Positions 17,792 to 26,873 of a stretch of 64,000 nt of DNA are shown in pieces (positions within the stretch are counted from its first letter, which is position 1; each line of letters starts with the position of its first letter). Both the position numbers and the translations under genes were made by a program. Origin of the DNA: CAG-390 sp045543615 (GTDB lineage: Bacteria > Bacillota > Clostridia > Oscillospirales > CAG-272); the NCBI GenBank assembly GCA_045543615.1, contig JAZPXL010000053.1, positions 1 to 64,000 on the forward strand, read 5' to 3'. The notes under the pieces are model-generated. The model ran no database searches and was not told the origin of the DNA. It worked only from the letters and a program-made list of their open reading frames with translations.

Positions 17792-18892
17792 ATGAAAGTC
17801 GAATTGCAAAACCTAACCAAAATCTTCCCCAGCAGGAACAAGAATTCCAATGAAGAAGTAATTGCGGTAAACGATTTCACATTCGAGATTCCCGATGGTA
17901 AGCTCATTGGCTTGCTCGGCCCATCCGGATGTGGTAAATCCACTACCCTTTATATGATCAGCGGACTTCTCAAGCCTACATCGGGACACATCTTCTTTGG
18001 AGACACTGACGTAACCGAGCTTTCACCTGAGAACAGAGGAGTTGGACTTGTTTTCCAGAACTACGCCCTCTACCCTCATATGACGGTAAAGCAGAACATC
18101 CTCTTCCCTCTTGAAAACCTCAGAGGTAAGGAAAAGATGTCAAAGAACGAGATGCTTGAGAGAGCACTCTACGCAGCAAAGCTCGTTCAGATCGACAATC
18201 TTATGGATCGCAAACCCTCCGAGCTTTCCGGTGGTCAGCAGCAGCGTGTTGCTATCGCTCGTGCTCTCGTTAAGTTCCCCCGTGTACTCCTTCTCGACGA
18301 GCCTCTCTCCAACCTCGATGCACGCCTCCGTCTCCAGACCCGTGAGGAAATCCGTCGCATCCAGCGTGAGACACAGATCACAACAATCTTTGTAACTCAC
18401 GACCAGGAAGAAGCTATGAGCATCTCCGACCTCATCGTTGTTATGAAGCTTGGCGTTGTTCAGCAGATCGGCAAGCCCCAGGATGTTTATGATCATCCCG
18501 TAAACCTCTTCGTTGCTAAGTTCCTTGGAACTCCTCCCATCAACGTATTTGATGGTAAGGTTGAGAACGGCGTGCTCTATATCGGTGAGGATGCTGTGCT
18601 CACAGTTCGTGGAGTTGAGGATCAGGAGGTTTACATCGGTATTCGTCCTGAAGGCTTTGTTCCCTCCGAGGATGGCGCACTCAACTGCGCAATGAAGGCT
18701 GTTGAGGTTATGGGACGTGACGTAAGCGTTGTATCCACACATCCCGCATCCCAGAACCCTGCTATTCGCTCCATCGTTAACGCCGACAACCATATCGACG
18801 CTACTGCAGCGACCATTCGCTACAATCTCCTTCCCCACAAGGTATTCCTCTTCAACAAGGAGACCGAGGAAACACTTTACTTTGAGGTGTAA
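17792..18892 (+). CDS. Carbohydrate-type ABC importer ATP-binding subunit (MalK/UgpC/MsmX-like)
   Basis: 366 residues. Walker A GPSGCGKST (about 44-52), Q-loop FQNYALYPHMTV, signature LSGGQQQR, Walker B VLLLDEPLSNLD and switch THDQEEAM are all intact. The ~130-residue C-terminal region (NVFDGKV onwards) is the TOBE-type regulatory domain of MalK-class ATPases. It energises the two permeases encoded directly downstream (gaps of 3 and 10 nt). RBS AAGGAAG lies before ATG 17792. The family imports oligosaccharides or glycerol-phosphate compounds. Confidence 0.93.
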   Translation: MKVELQNLTKIFPSRNKNSNEEVIAVNDFTFEIPDGKLIGLLGPSGCGKSTTLYMISGLLKPTSGHIFFGDTDVTELSPENRGVGLVFQNYALYPHMTVKQNILFPLENLRGKEKMSKNEMLERALYAAKLVQIDNLMDRKPSELSGGQQQRVAIARALVKFPRVLLLDEPLSNLDARLRLQTREEIRRIQRETQITTIFVTHDQEEAMSISDLIVVMKLGVVQQIGKPQDVYDHPVNLFVAKFLGTPPINVFDGKVENGVLYIGEDAVLTVRGVEDQEVYIGIRPEGFVPSEDGALNCAMKAVEVMGRDVSVVSTHPASQNPAIRSIVNADNHIDATAATIRYNLLPHKVFLFNKETEETLYFEV

Positions 18893-18895
18893 GCT

Positions 18896-19840
18896 ATGGT
18901 AGACAGTAAGCAGCAGTGGAAAGCGTGGATATACCTTGCCCCTGCTATTGTGCTATTGCTCGTTTTCACAGTATGGCCGATAGTCAACACGGTAAGAATG
19001 GCTTTCCTCGAAAACTATAAGAGCCTTGAAGCTGCCGCAGGTGCTACGTTCAATTTCGGCATAGGCAACTTCCTGAAGGTAATTCAGTACAACAAGTTCA
19101 TCGATTGCCTTAAAAACACGATGCTTCTTTGTATACTGACAGTACCACTTTCGACAATACTCGCTCTCTTTATCGCAGTTGCGCTCAACTCGATAAAGGT
19201 TCTGCAGAGATTCTTGCAGACAATCTTCTTCCTCCCCTATGTAACAAACTCCATCGCCATAGGAATGGTATTTGCAACGATGTTCAACATCGTTGGCTCG
19301 TTCCACGGCACACCCAACCAGATAATTATTACTGCAGGTATTGTAAACAACATAATCGAGTTCTTCGGTGGTGCTCCCATCAACTGGATCAACGCAGGCT
19401 CGTCCTACGCAGCAAATATTGCCATTATGGTAATATACATCGTTTGGAACGCTCTCCCCTTCAAGATCCTCATCCTTCTTGGTGGTCTTCAGAGCGTCAA
19501 CAAGCAGTACTACGATGCAGCAAAGATAGACAGCACTCCCCGTTGGCGTGTATTTACCAAGATCACAGTTCCGCTTCTCTCTCCGATGATCGCATACGTT
19601 GTTATCACAGGCTTTATCGGTGGATTTAAGGAATACTCAAGCATCGTCGGTATATTCGGAGACACAATGGGTCCCGTTGACGATCCCGGCAGACTTAACA
19701 CAATGGTAGGATTTATTTACGACGCACTCAGCAGCAACAACCAGGGACGCGCAAGTGCCGCCGCACTCATCCTTTTCGTCATCATTCTTATCGTAACCCT
19801 CATCAATATGTGGGTAAGTAAGAAGAAAGTTCATTATTGA
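18896..19840 (+). CDS. ABC importer permease, MalF/UgpA type
   Basis: 314 residues with six membrane helices. The cytoplasmic EAA-loop equivalent (YDAAKIDSTPRWRVFTKITV) lies about 60-80 residues before the C-terminal helices, as in binding-protein-dependent sugar permeases. It starts 3 nt after the ATPase stop and is translationally coupled. It pairs with the MalG-type permease that follows. The substrate is not fixed by sequence, but the whole cassette is of the carbohydrate uptake (CUT1) class. Confidence 0.9.
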   Translation: MVDSKQQWKAWIYLAPAIVLLLVFTVWPIVNTVRMAFLENYKSLEAAAGATFNFGIGNFLKVIQYNKFIDCLKNTMLLCILTVPLSTILALFIAVALNSIKVLQRFLQTIFFLPYVTNSIAIGMVFATMFNIVGSFHGTPNQIIITAGIVNNIIEFFGGAPINWINAGSSYAANIAIMVIYIVWNALPFKILILLGGLQSVNKQYYDAAKIDSTPRWRVFTKITVPLLSPMIAYVVITGFIGGFKEYSSIVGIFGDTMGPVDDPGRLNTMVGFIYDALSSNNQGRASAAALILFVIILIVTLINMWVSKKKVHY

Positions 19841-19850
19841 GAGGTGCAAT

Positions 19851-20753
19851 ATGACACAACAGGCAAGTATCAAAACAATGAACGAAAGAAATATGACGAA
19901 GGAAAAGAACAAGAACAAGGCAGGAAAGATCCTGTTTACCGTATTCACCTACATTTTCCTCGGTGTTATGGCTCTTATCGTTCTTTTCCCGTTCTATTGG
20001 ATGATCATTTCCTCGCTCAAGTCAATTGACGAGTATATGCTCACAATTCCGACATTCTTCCCCCAGAAGATAATGTTCTCAAACTATGTTGAAGCATTCA
20101 AAACAGCAAACCTTGGCAGATTGTTCCTCAACACCCTCTACGTTGGTGTTGTTTCAACTCTCCTCTCCCTTGTTATCACAGTTCTCTCGGCTTTCGCTTT
20201 TGCTCGCCTTGAGTTCAAGGGTAAGAACGCACTCTTTGCTGCCCTCCTTGCTACAATGATGATCCCCGGTGAGCTTTTCACGATCACCAACTATCAGACC
20301 ATCAACGAGTTCGGTTGGATGAACAGCTTCACAGCACTTATAGTTCCCTTCCTCGTCAGCGTATTCTATATCTACCTGCTCCGTCAGAACTTCCTGCAGA
20401 TACCAAACGAGCTCTACCTCGCTGCAAAGGTTGACGGCACATCGGATATCAAATATCTGTGGAAGGTAATGATCCCCCTCGCACTTCCCACTCTCATTTC
20501 TATCACCATTCTCAAGATGATGGGTGCTTGGAACTCATATATCTGGCCCCGTCTCGTTGCAAACGATGACGCTCACAAGCTCATCACAAATGGTCTTAGA
20601 AACGCATTTACGGTTGACCCCGCTATCGGAACAGTTAACTATCCTCAGCAGATGGCAGCCGTTGCAATCGTCTCAGCTCCTCTCTTCCTTGTATTTATCT
20701 TCCTTAGAAAATACATTATGAAGGGCGTAAGCCGTGGCGGACTTAAGGGTTAA
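19851..20753 (+). CDS. ABC importer permease, MalG/UgpE type
   Basis: 300 residues from ATG 19851 with GAGGTG upstream. An unusually long, highly charged cytoplasmic N-terminus (about 30 residues, Lys/Asn/Glu-rich) precedes six membrane helices. The EAA loop reads LAAKVDGTSDIKYLWKVMIP. The C-terminal end RKYIMKGVSRGGLKG is typical of MalG-class subunits. It forms the translocation channel with the preceding permease. Confidence 0.9.
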   Translation: MTQQASIKTMNERNMTKEKNKNKAGKILFTVFTYIFLGVMALIVLFPFYWMIISSLKSIDEYMLTIPTFFPQKIMFSNYVEAFKTANLGRLFLNTLYVGVVSTLLSLVITVLSAFAFARLEFKGKNALFAALLATMMIPGELFTITNYQTINEFGWMNSFTALIVPFLVSVFYIYLLRQNFLQIPNELYLAAKVDGTSDIKYLWKVMIPLALPTLISITILKMMGAWNSYIWPRLVANDDAHKLITNGLRNAFTVDPAIGTVNYPQQMAAVAIVSAPLFLVFIFLRKYIMKGVSRGGLKG

Positions 20754-20815
20754 ATGACGGAAACGTCACTTAAAAAATAAAAAACAATTTAAAATATGAA
20801 AGGAACGCAAGAACA

Positions 20816-22234
20816 ATGAAAAGAATTATTTCAATTCTCCTTATTCTCGCAACACTTCTCACAACCGCAGTCTTCGCCACATCCTGTGACGACCAGAAGG
20901 CACAGCCTAACTTCGAGGTTCCCGCTGAGGGTTATGATGGAAGCGCAGTTACTATTACCTTCTATCACACAATGGGCGAAAACCTCCGCACAGTTCTCGA
21001 CTACTATGTAACCGAGTTCAACAAGCTCTACCCCAACATTACCGTTGTTCACGAGCAGGTTGGTGGCTATGATGACGTTCGCGAGCAGATCTCCACACAG
21101 ATCACCGTTGGTAACCAGCCCAACATCGCTTACTGCTATCCCGACCACGTTGCTCTCTACAACCTTGCTAACGCAGTTGTAACACTTGACAACCTCATCG
21201 CAAGCGAGATCGAGGTTACTCGTGCAGACGGCACAACAGAGGTTCTTGGTCTTACTGCTGATCAGCAGAACGACTTCATCGAGGGTTACTACGAGGAAGG
21301 CCGTCAGTTCGGTAACGACCTGATGTACACTCTCCCCTTCTCCAAGTCCACAGAGGTTCTCTACTACAACAAGACATTCTTTGAGGCTAACAACATCTCC
21401 GTTCCTACCACTTGGGACGAGCTTGAGCAGGTTTGCGCACAGATCAAGGCTATCGACCCTGAGTGCATCCCCCTCGGCTATGACAGCGAATCCAACTGGT
21501 TCATCACAATGTGCGAACAGCAGAAGTCTCCCTACACAAGCGCAACAGGCGATCACTTCCTTTTCGACAACGAGCAGAACCACGCATTCATAAAGAGATT
21601 CAGAGAGTGGTATCAGAAGGGCTACCTCACCACTCAGACAATCTTCAACTCCTACACCTCCGGCCTCTTCACTGCTGCAAGCGGCACAAAGAGCTATATG
21701 TCCATCGGTTCTTCTGCAGGCGCAACACATCAGCGTCCTAAGGCAGGCGATGACGGTTCTTATCCCTTCGAGGTAGGCATCGCAACCGTTCCTCAGCTCG
21801 ATGCTACAAACAAGAAGGTTATCTCCCAGGGTCCCAGCGTTTGCATCTTCAAGAAGAGCAATCCTCAGGAAGTTGTAGCTTCTTGGCTCTTCGTTAAGTT
21901 CCTTACAACATCCGTTGAGTTCCAGGCTGAGTTCTCAATGGCTTCCGGTTACGTTCCCGTACTCAAGAGCGTAGCATCCAACCCCACATACGCTGCATTC
22001 CTTGAGAAGGCAGACGGTGGCAACTATATCTCCGCTCTCTCTGCTAAGGTATGTCTTGAGCAGGCTGATGCTTACTACACCTCTCCCGCATTCAACGGCT
22101 CTTCTGCAGCTCGTGACCAGGTTGGCGCACTCCTTGCTAAGTGTCTCACAGCTGATGATGGCGGCGACGTTGACGCAATGATCAAGAAGGCATTCAAGGA
22201 TGCTGTTGACGAGTGCGAATACAGCGCAGGCTAA
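20816..22234 (+). CDS. Extracellular solute-binding lipoprotein (family 1)
   Basis: 472 residues from ATG 20816 with AAAGGAA upstream. The signal peptide ends in lipobox VFATSC (Cys24). The mature protein begins with VTITFYHTMGENLRTVLDYY and contains a GYDDVREQI block, both typical of bacterial family 1 (MalE/UgpB-like) binding proteins. It is tethered outside the membrane and delivers ligand to the two permeases. Codon choice is strongly biased, suggesting high expression. It belongs to the importer operon and precedes two further lipoproteins. Confidence 0.9.
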   Translation: MKRIISILLILATLLTTAVFATSCDDQKAQPNFEVPAEGYDGSAVTITFYHTMGENLRTVLDYYVTEFNKLYPNITVVHEQVGGYDDVREQISTQITVGNQPNIAYCYPDHVALYNLANAVVTLDNLIASEIEVTRADGTTEVLGLTADQQNDFIEGYYEEGRQFGNDLMYTLPFSKSTEVLYYNKTFFEANNISVPTTWDELEQVCAQIKAIDPECIPLGYDSESNWFITMCEQQKSPYTSATGDHFLFDNEQNHAFIKRFREWYQKGYLTTQTIFNSYTSGLFTAASGTKSYMSIGSSAGATHQRPKAGDDGSYPFEVGIATVPQLDATNKKVISQGPSVCIFKKSNPQEVVASWLFVKFLTTSVEFQAEFSMASGYVPVLKSVASNPTYAAFLEKADGGNYISALSAKVCLEQADAYYTSPAFNGSSAARDQVGALLAKCLTADDGGDVDAMIKKAFKDAVDECEYSAG

Positions 22235-22286
22235 TTTAAATTAACTCAAACCCAAATAAAACTAAAACTCAAAACTAAAAGCTCAG

Positions 22287-23618
22287 ATGAAAAAGACGCT
22301 TAGATTTGTATCGGCGTTGCTGCTCGTCTGCACACTGATTCTGGCGTTTGTTGCCTGTGATCCCACAGAAACACCCCAGAATCAGCCGGGCGAGTCGGTT
22401 GACTACGCCGCACAGGTAAAGCTCGACCAAAGCTCTGCAACTCTCAAGCAAGAGGTTACAGTAAAGCTCTACGTCGATGGTGATACCACACATTTTAACG
22501 TTCCCGCATCCGTGAGTGACAACGGCGTGCTCAAGGCAAGATACCTTGCTATCAACACCCCCGAGTCCACAGGTAAAATTGAGGAATACGGCAAGAAGGC
22601 ATCTGCCTTTACCCGTGAAAAGCTTGAGAATGCCGAATCCATCATCGTTGAGTCCGACGATGGCAAATGGAATCTCGACTCCACAGGCGGACGCCATCTC
22701 GTATGGGTATGGTACAAGCCCCAGGGCAGCGAGGAATATCGCAATCTCAATATTGAAATTCTTCAAAACGGCCTTGCAATAGCATCCAACTCTGCAAACA
22801 ATCGCTACGGCGAGACTTGTATGGCTGCTATAAATCAGGCAAGAGCTGAAAAGCTTCACGTTTATTCAGGTCAGAAGGACCCCGATTACTACTATGGTAC
22901 AGCCGTTGAGCTTACCCTCAAGGAGCTTCGTGCGAATGTTGAGGAGTATAACAACATCAAGGTTGCATTCACAGGCGTAATCACCAAGAATGACAACAAC
23001 AGCGTATATGTCGAGTCCTACGATGAAGAGACCGGTATGTACTATGGAATGAGCGTTTACTACGGCTTCAACCTCTCAGGCGAGGGACTTGACATCCTCA
23101 CCGTTGGTAATGAAGCTCGCATAGTCGGTACTGTTCAGTTCTATGAGGGCGGCGGCACATATCAGGTCTCCGGTCTTACATACAGACAGATGAAGCCCGA
23201 CGATCCCGAGAACATTCAGGCGATTTCAAAGAACAATCCCCCTGCATATGTTCCCACAACTGCTGACAAATTCGTAAACGGCAAGGTTGACATCGAATTT
23301 GATGAGGAGACCATAACCCTTGGCTACGCCGAGGCCGCTATGAGCACCTCCATTTCAATGGAAAACCTCACCGTCAAGTCCATCTACACCACAGACAAGG
23401 AAGACAGCGCATCCAACGGTGCTATGACTCTCACCTGCGAGGTAGACGGAGTAAAGGTTGATGTTCGCACCGTTCCCTTCTTTGACGAGAACGGCAAGCT
23501 CATCACCGCAGAAGAATATATGGGCAAGAATATTGATGTATGCGGCATTATAGATTACTATAACGGCTCATATCAGATCAAGGTCTTCTCCCAGAACGAC
23601 ATTCACATTAATAATTAA
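22287..23618 (+). CDS. Staphylococcal-nuclease-like lipoprotein with C-terminal OB-type domain
   Basis: 443 residues. The signal peptide has lipobox FVAC (Cys24). Residues ~55-190 match the thermonuclease fold: DGDT (64-67, Ca-binding Asp), ARYLAINTPES (Arg85, Glu93) and GGRHLVWVW (Arg136). These correspond to the catalytic Arg35, Glu43 and Arg87 of Staphylococcus aureus nuclease. The second Ca-ligand Asp of VDTPE is Asn90 here, seen in some lipoprotein homologues; whether activity is kept is open. The rest (about 215-440) looks like one or two OB-type beta domains. It follows the binding-protein gene by 52 nt with no terminator and a weak RBS, so it is probably an operon member. Confidence 0.82.
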   Translation: MKKTLRFVSALLLVCTLILAFVACDPTETPQNQPGESVDYAAQVKLDQSSATLKQEVTVKLYVDGDTTHFNVPASVSDNGVLKARYLAINTPESTGKIEEYGKKASAFTREKLENAESIIVESDDGKWNLDSTGGRHLVWVWYKPQGSEEYRNLNIEILQNGLAIASNSANNRYGETCMAAINQARAEKLHVYSGQKDPDYYYGTAVELTLKELRANVEEYNNIKVAFTGVITKNDNNSVYVESYDEETGMYYGMSVYYGFNLSGEGLDILTVGNEARIVGTVQFYEGGGTYQVSGLTYRQMKPDDPENIQAISKNNPPAYVPTTADKFVNGKVDIEFDEETITLGYAEAAMSTSISMENLTVKSIYTTDKEDSASNGAMTLTCEVDGVKVDVRTVPFFDENGKLITAEEYMGKNIDVCGIIDYYNGSYQIKVFSQNDIHINN

Positions 23619-23645
23619 AAAATTTTATACAACAAGGAGTCAAAA

Positions 23646-26072
23646 ATGAAAAAGTTTCTTGCAATTGCTTTGGCTCTCGTCCTCTGCCTCGTAGTTTTCG
23701 TTGCTTGCGATAACACACAGGGTGGCGACACATCCGGTCTTGATTCGGCAAAGCAGTACATTAACGCACTCTACAAGAATGATTCTGAAGTAACCGCATC
23801 CGACTATAATGTGGTTACCTCCACAATGGTTGGCGAAACCACATACTCTGTTGTTTGGTCTGTTGAAGTAACAGCAGGCGCAGCTGACGGCGTTAAGGTT
23901 GTTGTTAACGATGACAACACAGCTACCATCGACGTAAACGAGGACACAATCGAGGAAATCGTTTACACACTCACAGCTACAATCTCCGGTCCTGATGGTC
24001 AGTCCATCACAGTTTCCTACAACCGCAAGGTTCCCGCATTCGCTATCACAAGCTGGGATGCTTATATGGCAGCAGTTGAGGGCGATACAGTTATCGTTCA
24101 GGGTACAGTTGTTGCTATCAACTCCAAGGCAGCCGGCAACTCCCGTAACCACCTCTTCCTTATGGATCAGTCCACAACAGGTGGCTACTACTCCTACCAG
24201 ATGGAAGCAGACCCTGTTGCTGACCTTAACATCGAGGTTGGTATGACTGTTCGTGTAACAGGTCCTGTAACTCCCTACAACGGAATGCAGGAAATCAAGG
24301 GTGGTACAGCTGAGATTATCGACTCTGAGAAGAAGGAAATCACTCCTATCGACATCACCGACAAGTTTGTTGAAGGCACAGACTTCAACAAGTTCGTAGC
24401 TCTTCCCGTAGTTATCAAGGGCGTTACCCTCGGTGCTCAGGACCTCGCAACAGCTACAAGCCAGTACCTCTACTTCGAGCTTAACGGCATCAAGGCTTAT
24501 GTAAGAACATACGTTACCGACTTCCCCACCACACTTACGGCTGAGGACAAGGCAACAATCGACGCTGACCACCTCGCACACTTCGGCTACAAGGCTGACG
24601 TTGCAGGTATCCTTATCACATACAGCGGCACACCCTACATCATTCCTACCACAACAACTCCCTTCACAAACTATGTAGAAGTAGAGAAGACACCTGCAGA
24701 GAAGCTCGCAGCAGAGCTTGAGGCTCTCAAGCTCAGCGACAATGTTTCTGCTGACACAATTCTCGACCTCATCGCAACAGGTAAGTACTACAGTGATGTT
24801 ACTATCACTTGGGCAACAACCGACACAACAGGCGCAGCTACCATCGCTGATGGCAAGCTCACACTCAAGGTTCCGGACAATGCTGTTGAAGTTAAGGTAA
24901 CAGCTACTCTCAAGTGCGGCGACGCTACTGAGACAAAGGAATTCACAATCAAGCTCTCCAAGAGCGCAACACCCATCAAGGACCTCGTTACACTTGGCGC
25001 AGCTCAGGGTCACAACACCTACACAACAGGCAAGTACCTCGCTGCAGGCGTTATCGTTGAGATCCAGAACGATAAGTACGGTAACATCGTTATCAAGGAT
25101 GAGAACGGCGACAGCATTCTCATTTACGGTACATACATTGACGGTCAGAAGTACGGCGACTTCACAGGCGCTAAGCCCGTAGTTGGCGACTATATCACAG
25201 TTCTCGGCGTAGTTGGCCAGTACAACGGCACAGCTCAGCTCAAGAACGCTGATATGGTTTCCTTCACAGCAGCTTCCTCCATCAAGGACGCAGCTACAAC
25301 AGGCGCAGCTCAGGCTGACAACGTTTACACAGAGACTCCCTACCTTGTAAGTGGTACAATCACCGAGATCGCAAATGATAAGTACGGTAATATGTACATC
25401 AAGGACGCTGAGGGCAACACAATTTACATCTACGGCATCTATGACCAGGCCGGTACAAGATACGACGGTCTTGCAACCAAGCCCGCAGTTGGTGACACAA
25501 TCACCGTTCTCGGCTCCGTTGGTCAGTACAAGGGCACAGCTCAGTTCAAGAACGCAACTCTCGTTCTCTTCACACAGAACGCAGGCTCCGGTGACGCATC
25601 CGACGAGACAACAGCAGGCTCCGGTGAGACAACAACAACTCCCTCCACTCCCGCTACTCCCGCAGGCGCACTCGTTATCGCTACATACGCTGACGCAAAC
25701 AGCTGGGCAAACGGCACAGGTTATCTTACCATCAATTACAGCGCAGACGTAACAATCACAGCTGCCGGCACAGCAGTTGGCGATTACGGACTCAACACAG
25801 GTAAGTACTATGAGAACGGCGAGAACTGGAGAATTTACCAGTCAGAGAACGCAACAGTTACCATCAAGGCAGCTGAGGGCAAGACAATTGCTTCCGTTAA
25901 GATTACATACGCTTCCCAGAACGACGGCACACTCACACAGAATGGCGCAAACGTTGCTTCTGACGCAGTTGTAACTGTTAACGCAAACTCCGTAACCTTC
26001 GGTGTTGGCAACACAAGCGACAAGACCAACGGTCAGGCTCGCATTTCTGCTATCGAGGTTACACTCGCATAA
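23646..26072 (+). CDS. Surface lipoprotein with tandem OB-fold-like repeats
   Basis: 808 residues from ATG 23646 after AAGGAG. The signal peptide ends FVAC (Cys21). A first OB-like unit sits near 130-230 (TVIVQGTVVAIN...TVRVTGPVTPYNG). A pair of ~102-residue repeats spans about 441-543 and 543-645. Both carry the sequence order KDL/KDA...GAAQ...VEI/TEI...NDKYGN...VGQYxGTAQxKNA. A Gly/Ser/Thr/Pro linker (about 645-675) leads to a C-terminal beta domain. OB repeats of this kind bind nucleic acid or sugar; which applies here is not shown. It is the last gene before the terminator at 26093. Its codon bias matches the neighbouring binding protein and nuclease. Confidence 0.7.
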   Translation: MKKFLAIALALVLCLVVFVACDNTQGGDTSGLDSAKQYINALYKNDSEVTASDYNVVTSTMVGETTYSVVWSVEVTAGAADGVKVVVNDDNTATIDVNEDTIEEIVYTLTATISGPDGQSITVSYNRKVPAFAITSWDAYMAAVEGDTVIVQGTVVAINSKAAGNSRNHLFLMDQSTTGGYYSYQMEADPVADLNIEVGMTVRVTGPVTPYNGMQEIKGGTAEIIDSEKKEITPIDITDKFVEGTDFNKFVALPVVIKGVTLGAQDLATATSQYLYFELNGIKAYVRTYVTDFPTTLTAEDKATIDADHLAHFGYKADVAGILITYSGTPYIIPTTTTPFTNYVEVEKTPAEKLAAELEALKLSDNVSADTILDLIATGKYYSDVTITWATTDTTGAATIADGKLTLKVPDNAVEVKVTATLKCGDATETKEFTIKLSKSATPIKDLVTLGAAQGHNTYTTGKYLAAGVIVEIQNDKYGNIVIKDENGDSILIYGTYIDGQKYGDFTGAKPVVGDYITVLGVVGQYNGTAQLKNADMVSFTAASSIKDAATTGAAQADNVYTETPYLVSGTITEIANDKYGNMYIKDAEGNTIYIYGIYDQAGTRYDGLATKPAVGDTITVLGSVGQYKGTAQFKNATLVLFTQNAGSGDASDETTAGSGETTTTPSTPATPAGALVIATYADANSWANGTGYLTINYSADVTITAAGTAVGDYGLNTGKYYENGENWRIYQSENATVTIKAAEGKTIASVKITYASQNDGTLTQNGANVASDAVVTVNANSVTFGVGNTSDKTNGQARISAIEVTLA

Positions 26073-26092
26073 TTGATAGAAGTATCAAGCAA

Positions 26093-26126
26093 AAACAGCT
26101 CTCCGACCTCGGTCGGAGAGCTGTTT
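26093..26126. terminator. Bidirectional terminator closing the importer operon
   Basis: A 16-bp stem (26093-26108 with 26111-26126) followed by TCTTTCC. It lies between converging genes. Confidence 0.9.
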
Positions 26127-26159
26127 CTTTCCTATTATATAATATATAATCTTTCGCAC

Positions 26160-26873
26160 TCAAGAGCGAAGAGCGTCAAAGACCTCAAGATTTGTTCTCT
26201 CAAGCGAGAGCGGTGTGATAGAAATAAATCCGTGCATTGCGGCGTGAGTGTCGATACTGAAGTCGTCAGCTTCCTCATATATGCACTTGCCGACAGGCTT
26301 GTACATATCGTCACCCTGTGGCACGAAATCATCGGAATAATATTTCCGTCCCTGTCTTGTTATGCGAATATCGCCTGCTTCCTTGGGGATATTTACATTG
26401 TACGCAATATTCTTTGAGAGAAGTGCGTTGTCCACAAAGTAGTTGCAAATACGGTCAAGGCTACCGAGAGCCGGAGCAAAGGTCGAGCGACAGGTCGAAA
26501 CTGCAACTGCGTTCATTCCAAGCGTTGCCGCCTCATATACTGCACCGACAGTACCCGAATAAACAATGTCAAGACCGATATTAAGTCCCGAGTTTATGCC
26601 CGAGAAAACGAGATCGTACTTCTCTCCCATTCCAAGCACAGCAAAGCGCACGCAATCGGCAGGTGTTGAGTCAACGCTGAACGCACGGATGTCTCCGTCA
26701 ATTCTCGTCTCCTTTACCTCAAAAGCCTTGATTATCTCAATTCCGTGGCTCTTACCACTCTGTTCAACCTTGGGAGCGACAACTGTTACCTCTCCCAAAC
26801 GTCTTGCCCATCTTGCAAGGGTCAAAAGGCCCTCGCCGTTTATTCCGTCATCGTTGGTTATAAGTATTCTCAC
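26160..26873 (-). CDS. surE: SurE 5'/3'-nucleotidase
   Basis: 237 residues from GTG 26873, which gives the family N-terminus MRILITNDDGI, follows GGAGGG by 6 nt and overlaps the upstream stop as GTGA. SurE motifs: NDDG (metal Asp pair), GKSHG, SGINSGLNIG and YSGTVGAVYEA. SurE dephosphorylates nucleoside monophosphates and short polyphosphates. It is the last gene of a four-gene operon with a dGTPase and two DHH phosphoesterases, all acting on nucleotides or short oligonucleotides. Confidence 0.93.
   Translation of the reverse strand: MRILITNDDGINGEGLLTLARWARRLGEVTVVAPKVEQSGKSHGIEIIKAFEVKETRIDGDIRAFSVDSTPADCVRFAVLGMGEKYDLVFSGINSGLNIGLDIVYSGTVGAVYEAATLGMNAVAVSTCRSTFAPALGSLDRICNYFVDNALLSKNIAYNVNIPKEAGDIRITRQGRKYYSDDFVPQGDDMYKPVGKCIYEEADDFSIDTHAAMHGFISITPLSLERTNLEVFDALRS

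Noticed and set aside
20831..21730. Minus-strand open frame across the solute-binding protein gene
   Set aside because: Antisense shadow of a highly biased gene; no RBS and no recognisable domain.
23640..25013. A long minus-strand open frame (457 codons) across the OB-repeat lipoprotein gene
   Set aside because: It is exactly opposite a signal-peptide-bearing lipoprotein with an RBS and has a Cys/Val/Asn-rich low-complexity composition caused by the strong codon bias of the real gene.
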